64,000 bases of DNA from Mesorhizobium wenxiniae (GTDB lineage: Bacteria; Pseudomonadota; Alphaproteobacteria; Rhizobiales; Rhizobiaceae), in contig NZ_NPKH01000030.1 in assembly GCF_002284535.1 (NCBI RefSeq), forward strand, positions 124,001-188,000. The letters run 5' to 3'. Below, piece after piece: positions 39,888 through 48,676 of the stretch. The notes under the pieces were generated by a model. The model did no database searches and was not told where the DNA came from. It saw nothing but the letters and a program-made list of their open reading frames with translations. The position numbers and the translations under genes were made by a program. Each line of letters begins with the position of its first letter. The first letter of the stretch is position 1.

Positions 39888-41630
39888 ATGAAGTCAACGC
39901 AAGGGCGCTCGCCCGATCTACGCTCCGCTATGTTCGGTTCAATGCATGGACTGGTTGGCGTCGGCGTTTTCTCGGCAGTGATAAACGTTCTCGCCCTGAC
40001 CGGCTCCGTCTATATGCTCCAGATCTACGATCGCGTGCTGCCTTCCCAGAGCATTCCGACTCTCATCGGATTTACGATCGGGATGCTTGGCCTCTACGCT
40101 GTCTATGGCCTCCTCGATTTCGTCAGGCTTCGCCTGTTGGTCCGCATCGGCAGCCGCCTGCACAGAGATCTGCAGCAAAAGGCGTTCGCTGCCTCGCTTT
40201 CCCTGCCGCTTACTGCTGGGCAGGATGCGAACCGGGTGCAGCCGCTTCGCGATCTGGACCAGTTGCGCGGATTTCTTTCCGGACTGGGACCGACGGTCGT
40301 CTTCGACGCACCTTGGATTCCGTTTTATATGGTGGTCATCTATCTGCTGCACCCTTCGCTTGGTGTGTTGGCAACCGTCGGCGCGGCTGCTGTCGTACTT
40401 TTGACGGTAGTCGCGGAAGTCGTTGCCCGCAAACCCGCCGCGCGTGCTTCCGAGACGCTCGTGGCACAGCGGATTCTTGCCGATTCCGGCCGCCGCAATG
40501 CGGAGGTCGTCCAGGCGATGGGCCTTTCCGCTCAGCTCGGTCGGCGCTGGAACGAGATCAGCCATCTTTACCTCAAGAACCAGGAACAGCTCTCCGATGT
40601 CGTCGGCGCAGCGAGTTCATTGTCGAAGACACTTCGAATGGCCCTGCAGTCCTCGGTACTGGGGCTTGGTGCCTACCTTGTGATCGGCGGCGAGGCTTCG
40701 CCCGGCGTGATCATCGCATCGTCCATATTGCTGGGCCGCTCATTGGCGCCGGTCGATGTGGCAATCGCAAACTGGAGAGGATTTCTGGCCACCCGGCGAA
40801 GCTATACCGATCTGGCGGCAGCGTTGGATGCTTTCGGTAGCCAGAAAGACCCTATGGAGCTGCCGCGCCCACAGACACAGCTTGCGGTCGAGGAACTGAC
40901 GGTCGCGCCACCAAGTCTGCAGAGACCAACGCTCGTCAATGTAAGCTTTCGCCTGTCGAGGGGCGCGGGGTTGGCGATCGTCGGCCCGAGCGGCTCTGGC
41001 AAAACGACGCTCGTGCGTGCTTTGGTCGGGGCATGGAAGCCGCTTCGCGGAACAGTAAGGTTGGACGGCGCCTCGCTCGATCAGTGGAATTCGGAACTGC
41101 TCGGAACCCATATTGGCTACCTGCCGCAGGACGTTGAACTGTTCGACGGAACGATCGCAGACAACATTTCAAGGTTCGGCGGCAAGAGTGACGCAAAGGG
41201 CGTGCTGGCAGCCGCCAAGGCTGCGGGCGTGGACAAGATGATCATGCGTCTGCCGGAAGGTTTCCAAACGCGCATCGGTGAAGGCGGAGCGGCCCTGTCG
41301 GCTGGGCAGAGGCAACTCGTTGGGCTCGCCAGGGCGCTTTATGGCGATCCATTCCTTGTCGTTCTCGACGAACCAAATTCCAATCTGGATGCAGATGGCG
41401 ATGTTGCCCTGGCCGGGGCAATCCTGGCCGTGCGCGAGCGTGGCGGCATCGCGATTGTTGTTGCGCATCGTCCGTCAGCTCTCGTCAACATCGATCAGGT
41501 GCTCGTCTTGTCGAATGGCATGCTCCATTCATTTGGCTCGCGCGAAGACGTTCTGGCAAATGTGGTCCGGCCCTTCCCGCGGCAAAATAGTGTCGTCCCG
41601 CTGCAACAAGGTGCAAGCGGCCATGCGTGA
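39888..41630 (+). CDS. Type I secretion ABC transporter, PrtD-like
   Basis: This 580-residue protein has six N-terminal membrane segments (about 20-310) and an ATPase domain with Walker A (GPSGSGKTT), signature (LSAGQRQ), Walker B (LVVLDEPNSNLD) and switch His (VVAHRPSA). It matches the PrtD/HlyB-like family that exports RTX proteins and glycanases. Its stop overlaps the hlyD-like GTG as GTGA. No substrate is encoded nearby; in rhizobia such pairs export polysaccharide-processing enzymes, which would fit the locus. Confidence 0.88.
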   Translation: MKSTQGRSPDLRSAMFGSMHGLVGVGVFSAVINVLALTGSVYMLQIYDRVLPSQSIPTLIGFTIGMLGLYAVYGLLDFVRLRLLVRIGSRLHRDLQQKAFAASLSLPLTAGQDANRVQPLRDLDQLRGFLSGLGPTVVFDAPWIPFYMVVIYLLHPSLGVLATVGAAAVVLLTVVAEVVARKPAARASETLVAQRILADSGRRNAEVVQAMGLSAQLGRRWNEISHLYLKNQEQLSDVVGAASSLSKTLRMALQSSVLGLGAYLVIGGEASPGVIIASSILLGRSLAPVDVAIANWRGFLATRRSYTDLAAALDAFGSQKDPMELPRPQTQLAVEELTVAPPSLQRPTLVNVSFRLSRGAGLAIVGPSGSGKTTLVRALVGAWKPLRGTVRLDGASLDQWNSELLGTHIGYLPQDVELFDGTIADNISRFGGKSDAKGVLAAAKAAGVDKMIMRLPEGFQTRIGEGGAALSAGQRQLVGLARALYGDPFLVVLDEPNSNLDADGDVALAGAILAVRERGGIAIVVAHRPSALVNIDQVLVLSNGMLHSFGSREDVLANVVRPFPRQNSVVPLQQGASGHA

Positions 41631-41914
41631 GGTCTTGCTCCGTGTCTGATGTGTCCCTGTCATCATATGCTCCGGTTGCTGGCGAAAGCCAACCGATCGG
41701 AGCGAAGCCAGAGCCGGATGGCCTCCGGACCAATCTGCTCTTGGGGCTGGCAGCATATTATCGTTCCGCTGCAGAAAGGTGCAGGCGGGCCTATGTGAGG
41801 TATTGTTCTAGCGTGACCGTGTCGTCATATGCCGCGGTCGCTGGCGAAAGCCAATCGTTCAAGACGAAGCCAGAGCCGGATGGCATCCGGGCCAATCTGC
41901 TCTTGGGCTTGGCA
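41588..41914 (+). repeat. ~160-bp imperfect tandem duplication across the secretion gene junction
   Basis: Copy 1 (about 41588-41752) and copy 2 (about 41757-41914) match along most of their length (for example GGCGAAAGCCAA and AAGCCAGAGCCGGATGGC occur in both). Each copy holds the end of the ABC transporter frame, the GTG start of the hlyD-like gene and its first ~40 codons. In copy 2 the old transporter end can still be read as VPLQKGAGGPM then stop. The net length is a multiple of three, so the hlyD frame stays open through both copies. Confidence 0.85.
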
Positions 41915-43156
41915 ATCACCTTCCTGTTGATCTTCGGCGGAGGACTCTGGCTGGGCTTGACCAAGATTGCCGGCGCGGTGATTGCACCTGCCACTGTGGT
42001 GGTCGAAAGCAACATAAAGAAAGTCCAGCATCAAACCGGCGGCACTGTCGGCGGCATCTTCGCCAAGGACGGGGATCATGTGCAGGCCGGCGACGTATTG
42101 GTCAGGCTGGACAACACATTGACCCGAGCAAACCTGCAGATAATCAGCGAGGATCTCAATCGCGCCACCATTCGTCTGGCCCGGCTGGAAGCCGAGCGAC
42201 AGGGTCTGCCGGAAATGCAGATTCCGCCCAGCCTTCGGGTCAAGATGGGCGACCCGCAACTGGCGACGCTTATCAGTGGCGAGCGGGCCGTGTTCGAAAG
42301 CCGTGCTGCGGCGCTGGCGGGCCAGAAGGCACAATTGCAAAGCCGCTCGAAGCAACTGGAACGTCAGATCGATGGCCTCAAAGCGCAGCAGGCGGCGATG
42401 GACGAGTCGCTGAATCTGCTGACGCTGAACCTTGCTGACGTCGAGTCTCTCTACTCCAAGAAGTTGGTCTCTAAAGAAAGGCTGAGCACCATCAGCTTGG
42501 AGAAGAGCCGGACTCGCGGCGAGTCAGGACGCCTTGTCGCGGCAATCGCCGAGGTTCAAGCCCGCATCAGTGAGACTGACCTGCAGGTGCTTCAGCTCGA
42601 CGAGCAAATGCGGAGCGAGGTAACGAGCGAACTTCGCGAAACGGAAGCCAAGCAGACCGAACTCAATGAGCGCAAGGTAGTGGCGGAAGACGAACTCGCC
42701 AGGACAGATATCCGCGCCCCACAGTCGGGAACGGTACAAGAATCCGCGGTCCACACCATCGGAGGCGTGATTGCTCCCGGAGAAGTGCTCATGATGATTG
42801 TGCCCGATGCCGACAACCTGGTTGTCGATGCGCTCGTTTCTCCAGAGCGTATCGATGACGTGCGTCCAGGACAGCGGGTTTCAATCCGCTTTCCGGCTTT
42901 CGACGTAGGGACGACACCTGTTTGCCAAGGCTCGGTCAACCGCATCTCTGCAGATCTGATTAAGGATCAGCAACGTCAGCTTTCATACTTTTCGGCGCGC
43001 ATCAATGTCGAAAATTCCACGACCTGTCTGACGGGAGCGAAAATACTCAAACCCGGCATGCCCGCCGAAGTTCACATACGCACTGACGAGCGCAATGTAT
43101 GGTCCTATTTGCTGAAACCCTTTACCGACCAGGTTTCCAGAGCTTTCAGACAGTAA
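41627..43156 (+). CDS. HlyD-family type I secretion adaptor
   Basis: This membrane-fusion protein (up to 509 residues) has one membrane helix (ITFLLIFGGGLWLGLT), a lipoyl-like hairpin half (VQHQTGGTVGGIFAKDGDHVQAGDVLV), a long coiled coil and a C-terminal half-motif (TDIRAPQSGTVQES). It bridges the PrtD-like transporter to an outer-membrane channel. Because of the tandem duplication, SSYA-V-A-GESQ appears twice near the N-terminus; an in-frame GTG at 41795 in copy 2 matches the ancestral start and would give the normal-length protein. Both starts are possible. Confidence 0.87.
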   Translation: MRSCSVSDVSLSSYAPVAGESQPIGAKPEPDGLRTNLLLGLAAYYRSAAERCRRAYVRYCSSVTVSSYAAVAGESQSFKTKPEPDGIRANLLLGLAITFLLIFGGGLWLGLTKIAGAVIAPATVVVESNIKKVQHQTGGTVGGIFAKDGDHVQAGDVLVRLDNTLTRANLQIISEDLNRATIRLARLEAERQGLPEMQIPPSLRVKMGDPQLATLISGERAVFESRAAALAGQKAQLQSRSKQLERQIDGLKAQQAAMDESLNLLTLNLADVESLYSKKLVSKERLSTISLEKSRTRGESGRLVAAIAEVQARISETDLQVLQLDEQMRSEVTSELRETEAKQTELNERKVVAEDELARTDIRAPQSGTVQESAVHTIGGVIAPGEVLMMIVPDADNLVVDALVSPERIDDVRPGQRVSIRFPAFDVGTTPVCQGSVNRISADLIKDQQRQLSYFSARINVENSTTCLTGAKILKPGMPAEVHIRTDERNVWSYLLKPFTDQVSRAFRQ

Positions 43157-43193
43157 CGCAATCGGCAATCGCGACAGAACAAGGTACAGCAGT

Positions 43194-44456
43194 CTATCGG
43201 ACCGCAGCGTTCTCGAGACCGTTGCTGAACCTTACCTCTATCGTGTCACCCGGTGATACCTCGGTGTCTTCTCCGGCCGGCTGTTTGCGCCATTCCTCAC
43301 CCATCTTGCGAATGATCGTGACCTGAGCCTGGATGGTTTCGCCGGCAACTGGCAGTGGCTGGGCGGACGCCCCCGTGGGCTGCAACTTCTGGCTGGCGGC
43401 GCGAAGTCTTGCGGTGATGTCGGCAAGACGCACGTTGGTGTCCTTCAGCTCAGTCAATAGAGCCATCCTTCTCAGGTTGTCATTGCGCTCGCGCTGCCTG
43501 AGAAAATCATCCTGCTGGCGTCGTGTTCTCATGAGCTCAACCGACGTTTCGAGCGCCCGGCTGGAAGAGAGAATCACACCGCGCCGGACATCGGCGAGTC
43601 TGTCGTTGGTCAGATTGCCTGCTTTATGCACTTTCGTTATTCGTGCCAGGTCGTCCTCGTCCGCTTTCACTGCCTCGGCTTCGGCCTTCTCGCGCTTGAG
43701 CAGGACCTCGATCTGCGCCGCAGCAGCCTTGGCACTTTGTTCAAGGTAGCTTTGCTCCTGCTGGAAGTTGTCCAGGGAAATCTTGAGCCCTTCTGCTTCA
43801 GCCTGGGCGATTGCCGACACGAAAGCGGCCGACAAGGGTGACCCTTGTGGTGGCTCCATGTCGAAATTCGCCTGGTTCTGAAGTTCGGCGCGCAGGCGGG
43901 CGCTATGAAAATAGTCTCTGGTGTACTCCCCCCAGGCCGATTCATAGTCGCGCCGCAGATCCACCGGATCTGGGCCAACCTGGTTTGCCCTTGCCCGCAG
44001 AAGGCTGAAACCGCCAGACACGGCGATCGCCTGCCGCACGGTCATGAGCGGTCGGTAAGCCTGCTGTCCGGGAGTGAGCACGTCGCCGGTCACGTAGATC
44101 GGGCGATACTCTGCTATCACGGCGGTGACGTCGCTCGGCTTGACGACGATCATTTGCTCCCGCCCATCGGGCAAACGCTGGTGAAATATCTTGGTAGTCA
44201 AGATCGTCTCCATGCGTGTCTGCAATTCGGCCGGAGTGAGGCCGCCGACCGAAACCATGCCGACTTCGGGAAGCGCGATCGTGCCGTCCATTTGAACCAT
44301 GACACGTTGCGTTCGTTCCGGGATGGAGGCAATTCCTATCTCGACGGTATCGCCGGCGGAAATTCGATACGCGACCCGCGTCTCCGCTGCGGCGGCCATA
44401 CCCACGGCAGCCAGCATACCAAGCGCGGCAAGAAGGATACGATTAGTGAAGACCAT
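43194..44456 (-). CDS. Polysaccharide export protein, ExoF/OPX-like
   Basis: This 420-residue exported protein has a signal peptide ending AAAAE, then a poly-export domain (ISAGDTVEIGIASIP, MDGTIALPEVGMVSVGGLTP) with an SLBB-like part (VTGDVLTPGQQAYRP). A long coiled-coil region (about 190-380) follows, as in rhizobial ExoF, which lacks the Wza outer-membrane helix. It would form a periplasmic conduit for the exopolysaccharide. The start at 44456 has AAGGAG about 10 bases upstream and overlaps the end of the beta-propeller gene by 14 bp. Confidence 0.83.
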   Translation of the reverse strand: MVFTNRILLAALGMLAAVGMAAAAETRVAYRISAGDTVEIGIASIPERTQRVMVQMDGTIALPEVGMVSVGGLTPAELQTRMETILTTKIFHQRLPDGREQMIVVKPSDVTAVIAEYRPIYVTGDVLTPGQQAYRPLMTVRQAIAVSGGFSLLRARANQVGPDPVDLRRDYESAWGEYTRDYFHSARLRAELQNQANFDMEPPQGSPLSAAFVSAIAQAEAEGLKISLDNFQQEQSYLEQSAKAAAAQIEVLLKREKAEAEAVKADEDDLARITKVHKAGNLTNDRLADVRRGVILSSSRALETSVELMRTRRQQDDFLRQRERNDNLRRMALLTELKDTNVRLADITARLRAASQKLQPTGASAQPLPVAGETIQAQVTIIRKMGEEWRKQPAGEDTEVSPGDTIEVRFSNGLENAAVR

Positions 44457-45720
44457 TGGTGACAATCTCCTTCCGGTTCAACGTCGACTCTTCCGGCCAA
44501 TCGACACGGGAGACGAAGTCGTAGACTGGCCCGCCGGGCACGCCCCAGTTGCTCGACCAGATTACCTGCGAGCCGTCAGGGGACGGTGAGGCATGACTCT
44601 CGCTTCGATAGTCTAACTGAGTGCTTCTCGTTTGTGCGATGCGTCGGACGTCCCCGCTGCCATCGATGCGCAGCGCGATCACTTCCTGTGCATATGGCGC
44701 CCAGTCCGGGTGAGCCGATATCTCATCCGGATCGCCGCCATAGGTCAGGAACACCCAACCAGGCCTATCCAGCGCACGCAGGGATGCATGCATGGCTTCG
44801 CCGTATTTCACAAGTGGGGTGACCCTGCCGTCGGACAGCCTTCGCTTGATCACCTGATACTTGTCCGGATCGGACTTGCTGATACCGACATAGACTTCGC
44901 TGCCGTCGTCATCGACTGTCATATCGCCATGCCCGGGCCGGTGATGTTCCATCCACCTCTGGAGCAAAGTGCCCTCGACACTAAAAATGAAGCCCTGTTC
45001 GATGCCGCTTGTTATCTCCTGAAGGCATAGAATGTTAGTTCCGAGCGGAGAAATCGAGCAGGTGCCGTTGGTTCCGCCAATATGCTCAAGATCGATGTCC
45101 GGGAATTTCCGCCGTTGCTTGAGATCGTAAGCAAAGACCACCGCATCGCCATTCTTACGCACTGCGCGCACGGCTATGCGGTCACCGTCACGGCTTGGAT
45201 TGCCCTTGCCCGGCCCGAAATGGAAATCGTGATACTCAGTCGAAACAAACAGGACATCTTCGCGATTGGTCCGTGGCGCCCAGGTCGACACTTGCCGACC
45301 CTGAACGCAGATCATCAGATCGGCGTTTTGAGGGTGCCATTCGCATTCAGTCGATCGAGCGCGGCGGAACAGCGGAGCATATGTGTGCCCGTCGAAAAAG
45401 CACATGCCGCCGCTACAGCCGTTGGTAATGACGAGAAGGCTCTGGTCTGAATTCCAGGCTTGGGCACTCGAATAACGGTGGCTGCAATATTTGTTCCCGC
45501 ATGCGACCCCATTGCCAAGCACTCCCGGCTTGGTAATGCGCGTAAAGATTGTCCCAAACGCCGGATCCGTCACTGGGCGCAGATAGTCGGGCAGATCCAT
45601 CATCACCGGCGCGACAAATTGTGTCTGCTCGCTGCTTTGCCGGCTTCCGGCCGCGGGCAGACCCAACGACATGGCAACGGCAATCAACAGCAGAGCCGAT
45701 GCACGCTGGTAGAAGGTCAT
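44443..45720 (-). CDS. Secreted beta-propeller protein, function unknown
   Basis: This 425-residue protein has a signal peptide (LLLIAVAMSLGLPAAG) and repeated beta-propeller blades with a PD40/TolB-like feel (SVEGTLLQRWM, SPSPDGSQVIWSSNWG, AWNSDQSLLVITNG). It also has a cysteine-rich N-terminal part (ACGNKYCSHRYSS, NGCSGGMCFFDG). It sits between the LegB-like dehydratase (ATGA overlap) and the export protein, so it belongs to the polysaccharide locus. It could bind or modify the polymer; oligogalacturonate lyase-like propellers are a distant possibility. Confidence 0.65.
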   Translation of the reverse strand: MTFYQRASALLLIAVAMSLGLPAAGSRQSSEQTQFVAPVMMDLPDYLRPVTDPAFGTIFTRITKPGVLGNGVACGNKYCSHRYSSAQAWNSDQSLLVITNGCSGGMCFFDGHTYAPLFRRARSTECEWHPQNADLMICVQGRQVSTWAPRTNREDVLFVSTEYHDFHFGPGKGNPSRDGDRIAVRAVRKNGDAVVFAYDLKQRRKFPDIDLEHIGGTNGTCSISPLGTNILCLQEITSGIEQGFIFSVEGTLLQRWMEHHRPGHGDMTVDDDGSEVYVGISKSDPDKYQVIKRRLSDGRVTPLVKYGEAMHASLRALDRPGWVFLTYGGDPDEISAHPDWAPYAQEVIALRIDGSGDVRRIAQTRSTQLDYRSESHASPSPDGSQVIWSSNWGVPGGPVYDFVSRVDWPEESTLNRKEIVTNGLH

Positions 45721-46721
45721 GTCATATAACCCATTTCGCGGCGTACGCGGCCTTCGCTGAGGCGCGCCTGCCACCATCCGATGGTTCGCTCCAATCCTTC
45801 CCGCAGGCTGGTCTGCGCCCGCCATCCGGTCTTCGTCTCGAGTTGCGAAGAATCGGCCAGCAAGGCACGGACTTCGGAATTCTGCGGCCGCAGACGGCGT
45901 TCGTCGCGGTGAACGGGTTTTTTGGAGCCGCTCAACTCGAGCACCAGATCCAATACGTCCGAGACCGTCACAGCGCGCTGGCTTCCGGCATTGTAGGCAT
46001 GGCCGAATTCGAGCTCGGCCGAACCTGCGGTCAGGAACGCCGCCGCAGTGTCTTCCACAAAAGTAAGGTCGCGGACCGGACTTGTGTCCCCGACCATGAT
46101 CGCCGGGCAGTTTTTGTCGAGAGCCTGCCTAATGATGGTCGGCACGATGGCCCGCTCACTCTGACGTGGGCCGTAGGTATTGAACGGTCGCATAATCACG
46201 ACGGGGACGTCGAACGACCTGGCGTAGGACTCTGCCATCATGTCCGCGCCGATCTTGGATGCCGAATAGGGTGACTGGCCCTGCAGCGGATGGGATTCGC
46301 GGATAGGCATGGTCTGTGCAGTGCCATAGACCTCGCTGGTCGAGGTGTGCACCACACGCTCTGTCTCCCATTGCCGCGCCGCTTCGAGGACATTCACTGT
46401 GCCCAGGATGTTGGTCTCCACATAGGATTGGGCGGCCGCGTATGAGTATGGAATCGCGATGAGTGCGGCGAGATGAAACACAACGGCCTGGCCACGCATG
46501 ATCCGGCTCAGGAACGCGCTGTCGCGAACGTCGCCGCGGACGAGGTTCAACTGGTTTCGAATGGTGTCCGGCAAATCATCCAGCCAACCATGACTGTCGA
46601 AGGAATTGTAGAGGGCGAGCGCCGTGACATCCGCCCCACTACGGACGAGCGCTTCGGTGAGATGCGACCCGATGAACCCATCGGCACCCGTAACCAGAAC
46701 TTTCCTACCCCTGTAGTTCAT
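45717..46721 (-). CDS. legB: NAD-dependent sugar nucleotide 4,6-dehydratase, LegB-like
   Basis: This 334-residue extended SDR enzyme has an NAD motif (VTGADGFIGSHL), a Ser-Thr-Ser/Tyr/Lys catalytic set (HTSTSEVYG and PYSASKIGA) and the signature LALYNSFDSHGWLDDLP that matches LegB-type retaining 4,6-dehydratases of UDP-GlcNAc or GDP-GlcNAc. It would make the 4-keto-6-deoxy sugar used by the aminotransferase encoded upstream. The pairing in one operon supports a 4-amino-4,6-dideoxy sugar product. The nucleotide carrier is not certain. Confidence 0.82.
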   Translation of the reverse strand: MNYRGRKVLVTGADGFIGSHLTEALVRSGADVTALALYNSFDSHGWLDDLPDTIRNQLNLVRGDVRDSAFLSRIMRGQAVVFHLAALIAIPYSYAAAQSYVETNILGTVNVLEAARQWETERVVHTSTSEVYGTAQTMPIRESHPLQGQSPYSASKIGADMMAESYARSFDVPVVIMRPFNTYGPRQSERAIVPTIIRQALDKNCPAIMVGDTSPVRDLTFVEDTAAAFLTAGSAELEFGHAYNAGSQRAVTVSDVLDLVLELSGSKKPVHRDERRLRPQNSEVRALLADSSQLETKTGWRAQTSLREGLERTIGWWQARLSEGRVRREMGYMT

Positions 46722-46797
46722 GACTAAGCGTTCCTCCCCCTATGACGTGAAGCGCTGACTTGCGGATTCACCAGAGCCTGGCCATGCCAAGCAGTTC

Positions 46798-47496
46798 TCA
46801 CATGCCGATTGGTGGCGGCGAGACCAGGCCGACCGGCGGCCGCGAGACCAAGCCGAGAACCGCCAGAAAGCCGCGCATCATCCAGATGATGTCAGCGGCG
46901 ATCGTCCGCTGCGGATAGTAGGAGAGGTCGATCCTGGCCTTGGCAGGAAACAGAACCTCGCGGTAGAACAGTATCGGATCCGCGGATCGCGGATAGAATT
47001 TGGCCTCATGCCGGAAGAGAACCTGGGCCGGACCCAACAAGCCCGGCTTGTATTGTAGAACGGCCTCGAAGCCACCGCGGAAACAATCGGCAAAGACAAG
47101 GCTCTCCGGCCGCGGCCCGACAATTGCCATCTCGCCTCTGAAGACATTCCACAATTGCGGGAGCTCGTCGAATTTGGTGAGGGCGAGGAACCGACCTATT
47201 CTCGTCATGCGGCTGTCGCCGGCCATAGTCAGCGCCAAGCCGCCGGGATCGCATCGCACCGCGAATTTGCGAAACTTATACATGCGGAACGGCCGCCCAC
47301 CGGCACCCACGCGGGTCTGCGTAAAGAAGATGGGCCGGCCGCCTTCAAGTAAGAGCGCCAGGGCGATCACCAGCATCAGCGGAGCGAAAACTATGGCGGC
47401 TGCTGCAGCGATTACGAGATCAATTGCTCGTCTCGCAAACCCATGGGCGGCGCTTGAGACAACAGATCGATGGATGGATAAATCCAAGGCATTCAT
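46798..47496 (-). CDS. Initiating sugar (phosphoglycosyl) transferase
   Basis: This 232-residue bacterial sugar transferase of the PglC/WcaJ catalytic-core type has one N-terminal membrane helix (VIAAAAAIVFAPLMLVIALALLL) and the conserved segments FTQTRVGAGGRPFRMYKFR, TKFDELPQLWNVFRGEM and IVGPRPE. It transfers a sugar phosphate to undecaprenyl phosphate to start repeat-unit assembly. The C-terminus has a short internal repeat (RPPVGLVS, PPPIGM). Its start overlaps the aminotransferase stop as ATGA. Confidence 0.87.
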   Translation of the reverse strand: MNALDLSIHRSVVSSAAHGFARRAIDLVIAAAAAIVFAPLMLVIALALLLEGGRPIFFTQTRVGAGGRPFRMYKFRKFAVRCDPGGLALTMAGDSRMTRIGRFLALTKFDELPQLWNVFRGEMAIVGPRPESLVFADCFRGGFEAVLQYKPGLLGPAQVLFRHEAKFYPRSADPILFYREVLFPAKARIDLSYYPQRTIAADIIWMMRGFLAVLGLVSRPPVGLVSPPPIGM

Positions 47497-48629
47497 GCTG
47501 CTGTTCCTGCTTGGGCGCAACTGTGGACTGCAGTGGCAAGAGCGGCCGCCACTGATTCGACGACAGGCGCGGTGATCTGGGGATGCAGTGGCACCGTGAG
47601 CTCACGCTGGGCAAAGTCCTCTGTCCGCGGCAAATATGTGCCGGGGAAAAGCTCGCGATAAAGCGTCATCTGGTGCACCGGCGGATAGTGGATGGTGGTT
47701 TGTATTCCTTGCCTGCGCAATTCATCGATGACGTCTTGCCTGTCAGCGTAACGCGGCAAAAGGACGGGCATGATATGATAGGCGGACGTCCGCGGCTCGT
47801 GGAACGGAACTGTCACGGCCGGACAATGTTTTGCGATCAGACGTCGATACAGCATGACCAGAATACGCCTGATCTCGTTCCACTCCTGCAGATTCTGCAG
47901 CTGGACCAGTCCGATTGCAGCGCGCATTTCATCCATGCGATAGTTGAATCCGAGCATGGTGACATCGTACTGCGGCGTGCGACTGTTCAGCCTCTGATGT
48001 GTCCCCGTGGTCATGCCGTGCCCACGGGCCTGGCGGATTGTCTCAAGCAGCTTGGGATCTCGGGCAATCACGGCCCCACCTTCCGCCGTGGTCATATTCT
48101 TGTTGCCATAGAAGCTGAAGGCGGCCGCGGCACCAAATGTACCTACCTCCTTCAGGCCGGGCGCATGCGCGGCATCCTCGATGATCTGCAGCCCTCGGGC
48201 ACGAGCGAACTTCTGCCATTCTTCCCGATTGGCGAGATAGCCGGCAAAATGTACGAGAATGACCGCCTTGGTGCGCGCAGTGCATCGCGCTTCAGCTTCC
48301 ACGATCGACATCAGCGGCACGTCGGCCGACTCGATATCGACAAAGACCGGAGTGGCACCGACGTAGAGAACCGCGTTTGCGGTCGCCACGAAGGTCATTG
48401 ACGGGACCAGCACTTCGTCGCCTGGTCCGATACCGAGTGCATGTAGAATGAGATGAAGCGCTGCAGTACAAGAATTGACCGCGACGCAATCCTCTGCACC
48501 ATGCATGTGGGCAAAAGCCTCTTCAAAGGCTCTCACCTGCTCTCCCATGGTCAGCCAGCCGCTATCGATGACCTTGGACAAAGCTGCCTTCTCCGGCACA
48601 CCCAAAATTGGGGCACTGACCAAGAGCAT
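47493..48629 (-). CDS. DegT/DnrJ/EryC1/StrS sugar aminotransferase, LegC-like
   Basis: This 378-residue PLP enzyme has the sugar aminotransferase signature, with the PLP Lys in FSFYGNKNMTTAEGG and the EDAAHAPG aspartate motif. It would transaminate the 4-keto sugar made by the LegB-like dehydratase (bacillosamine/legionaminate-type chemistry). No PglD-like acetyltransferase is seen next to it, so the free or differently acylated amine may be incorporated. The ATG at 48629 is preferred to the adjacent upstream codon. Confidence 0.83.
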   Translation of the reverse strand: MLLVSAPILGVPEKAALSKVIDSGWLTMGEQVRAFEEAFAHMHGAEDCVAVNSCTAALHLILHALGIGPGDEVLVPSMTFVATANAVLYVGATPVFVDIESADVPLMSIVEAEARCTARTKAVILVHFAGYLANREEWQKFARARGLQIIEDAAHAPGLKEVGTFGAAAAFSFYGNKNMTTAEGGAVIARDPKLLETIRQARGHGMTTGTHQRLNSRTPQYDVTMLGFNYRMDEMRAAIGLVQLQNLQEWNEIRRILVMLYRRLIAKHCPAVTVPFHEPRTSAYHIMPVLLPRYADRQDVIDELRRQGIQTTIHYPPVHQMTLYRELFPGTYLPRTEDFAQRELTVPLHPQITAPVVESVAAALATAVHSCAQAGTAA

Positions 48630-48676
48630 CATAACCTCCTAGACTGTTGGACTGTGGGATCGGCTTGGCGATGTCG

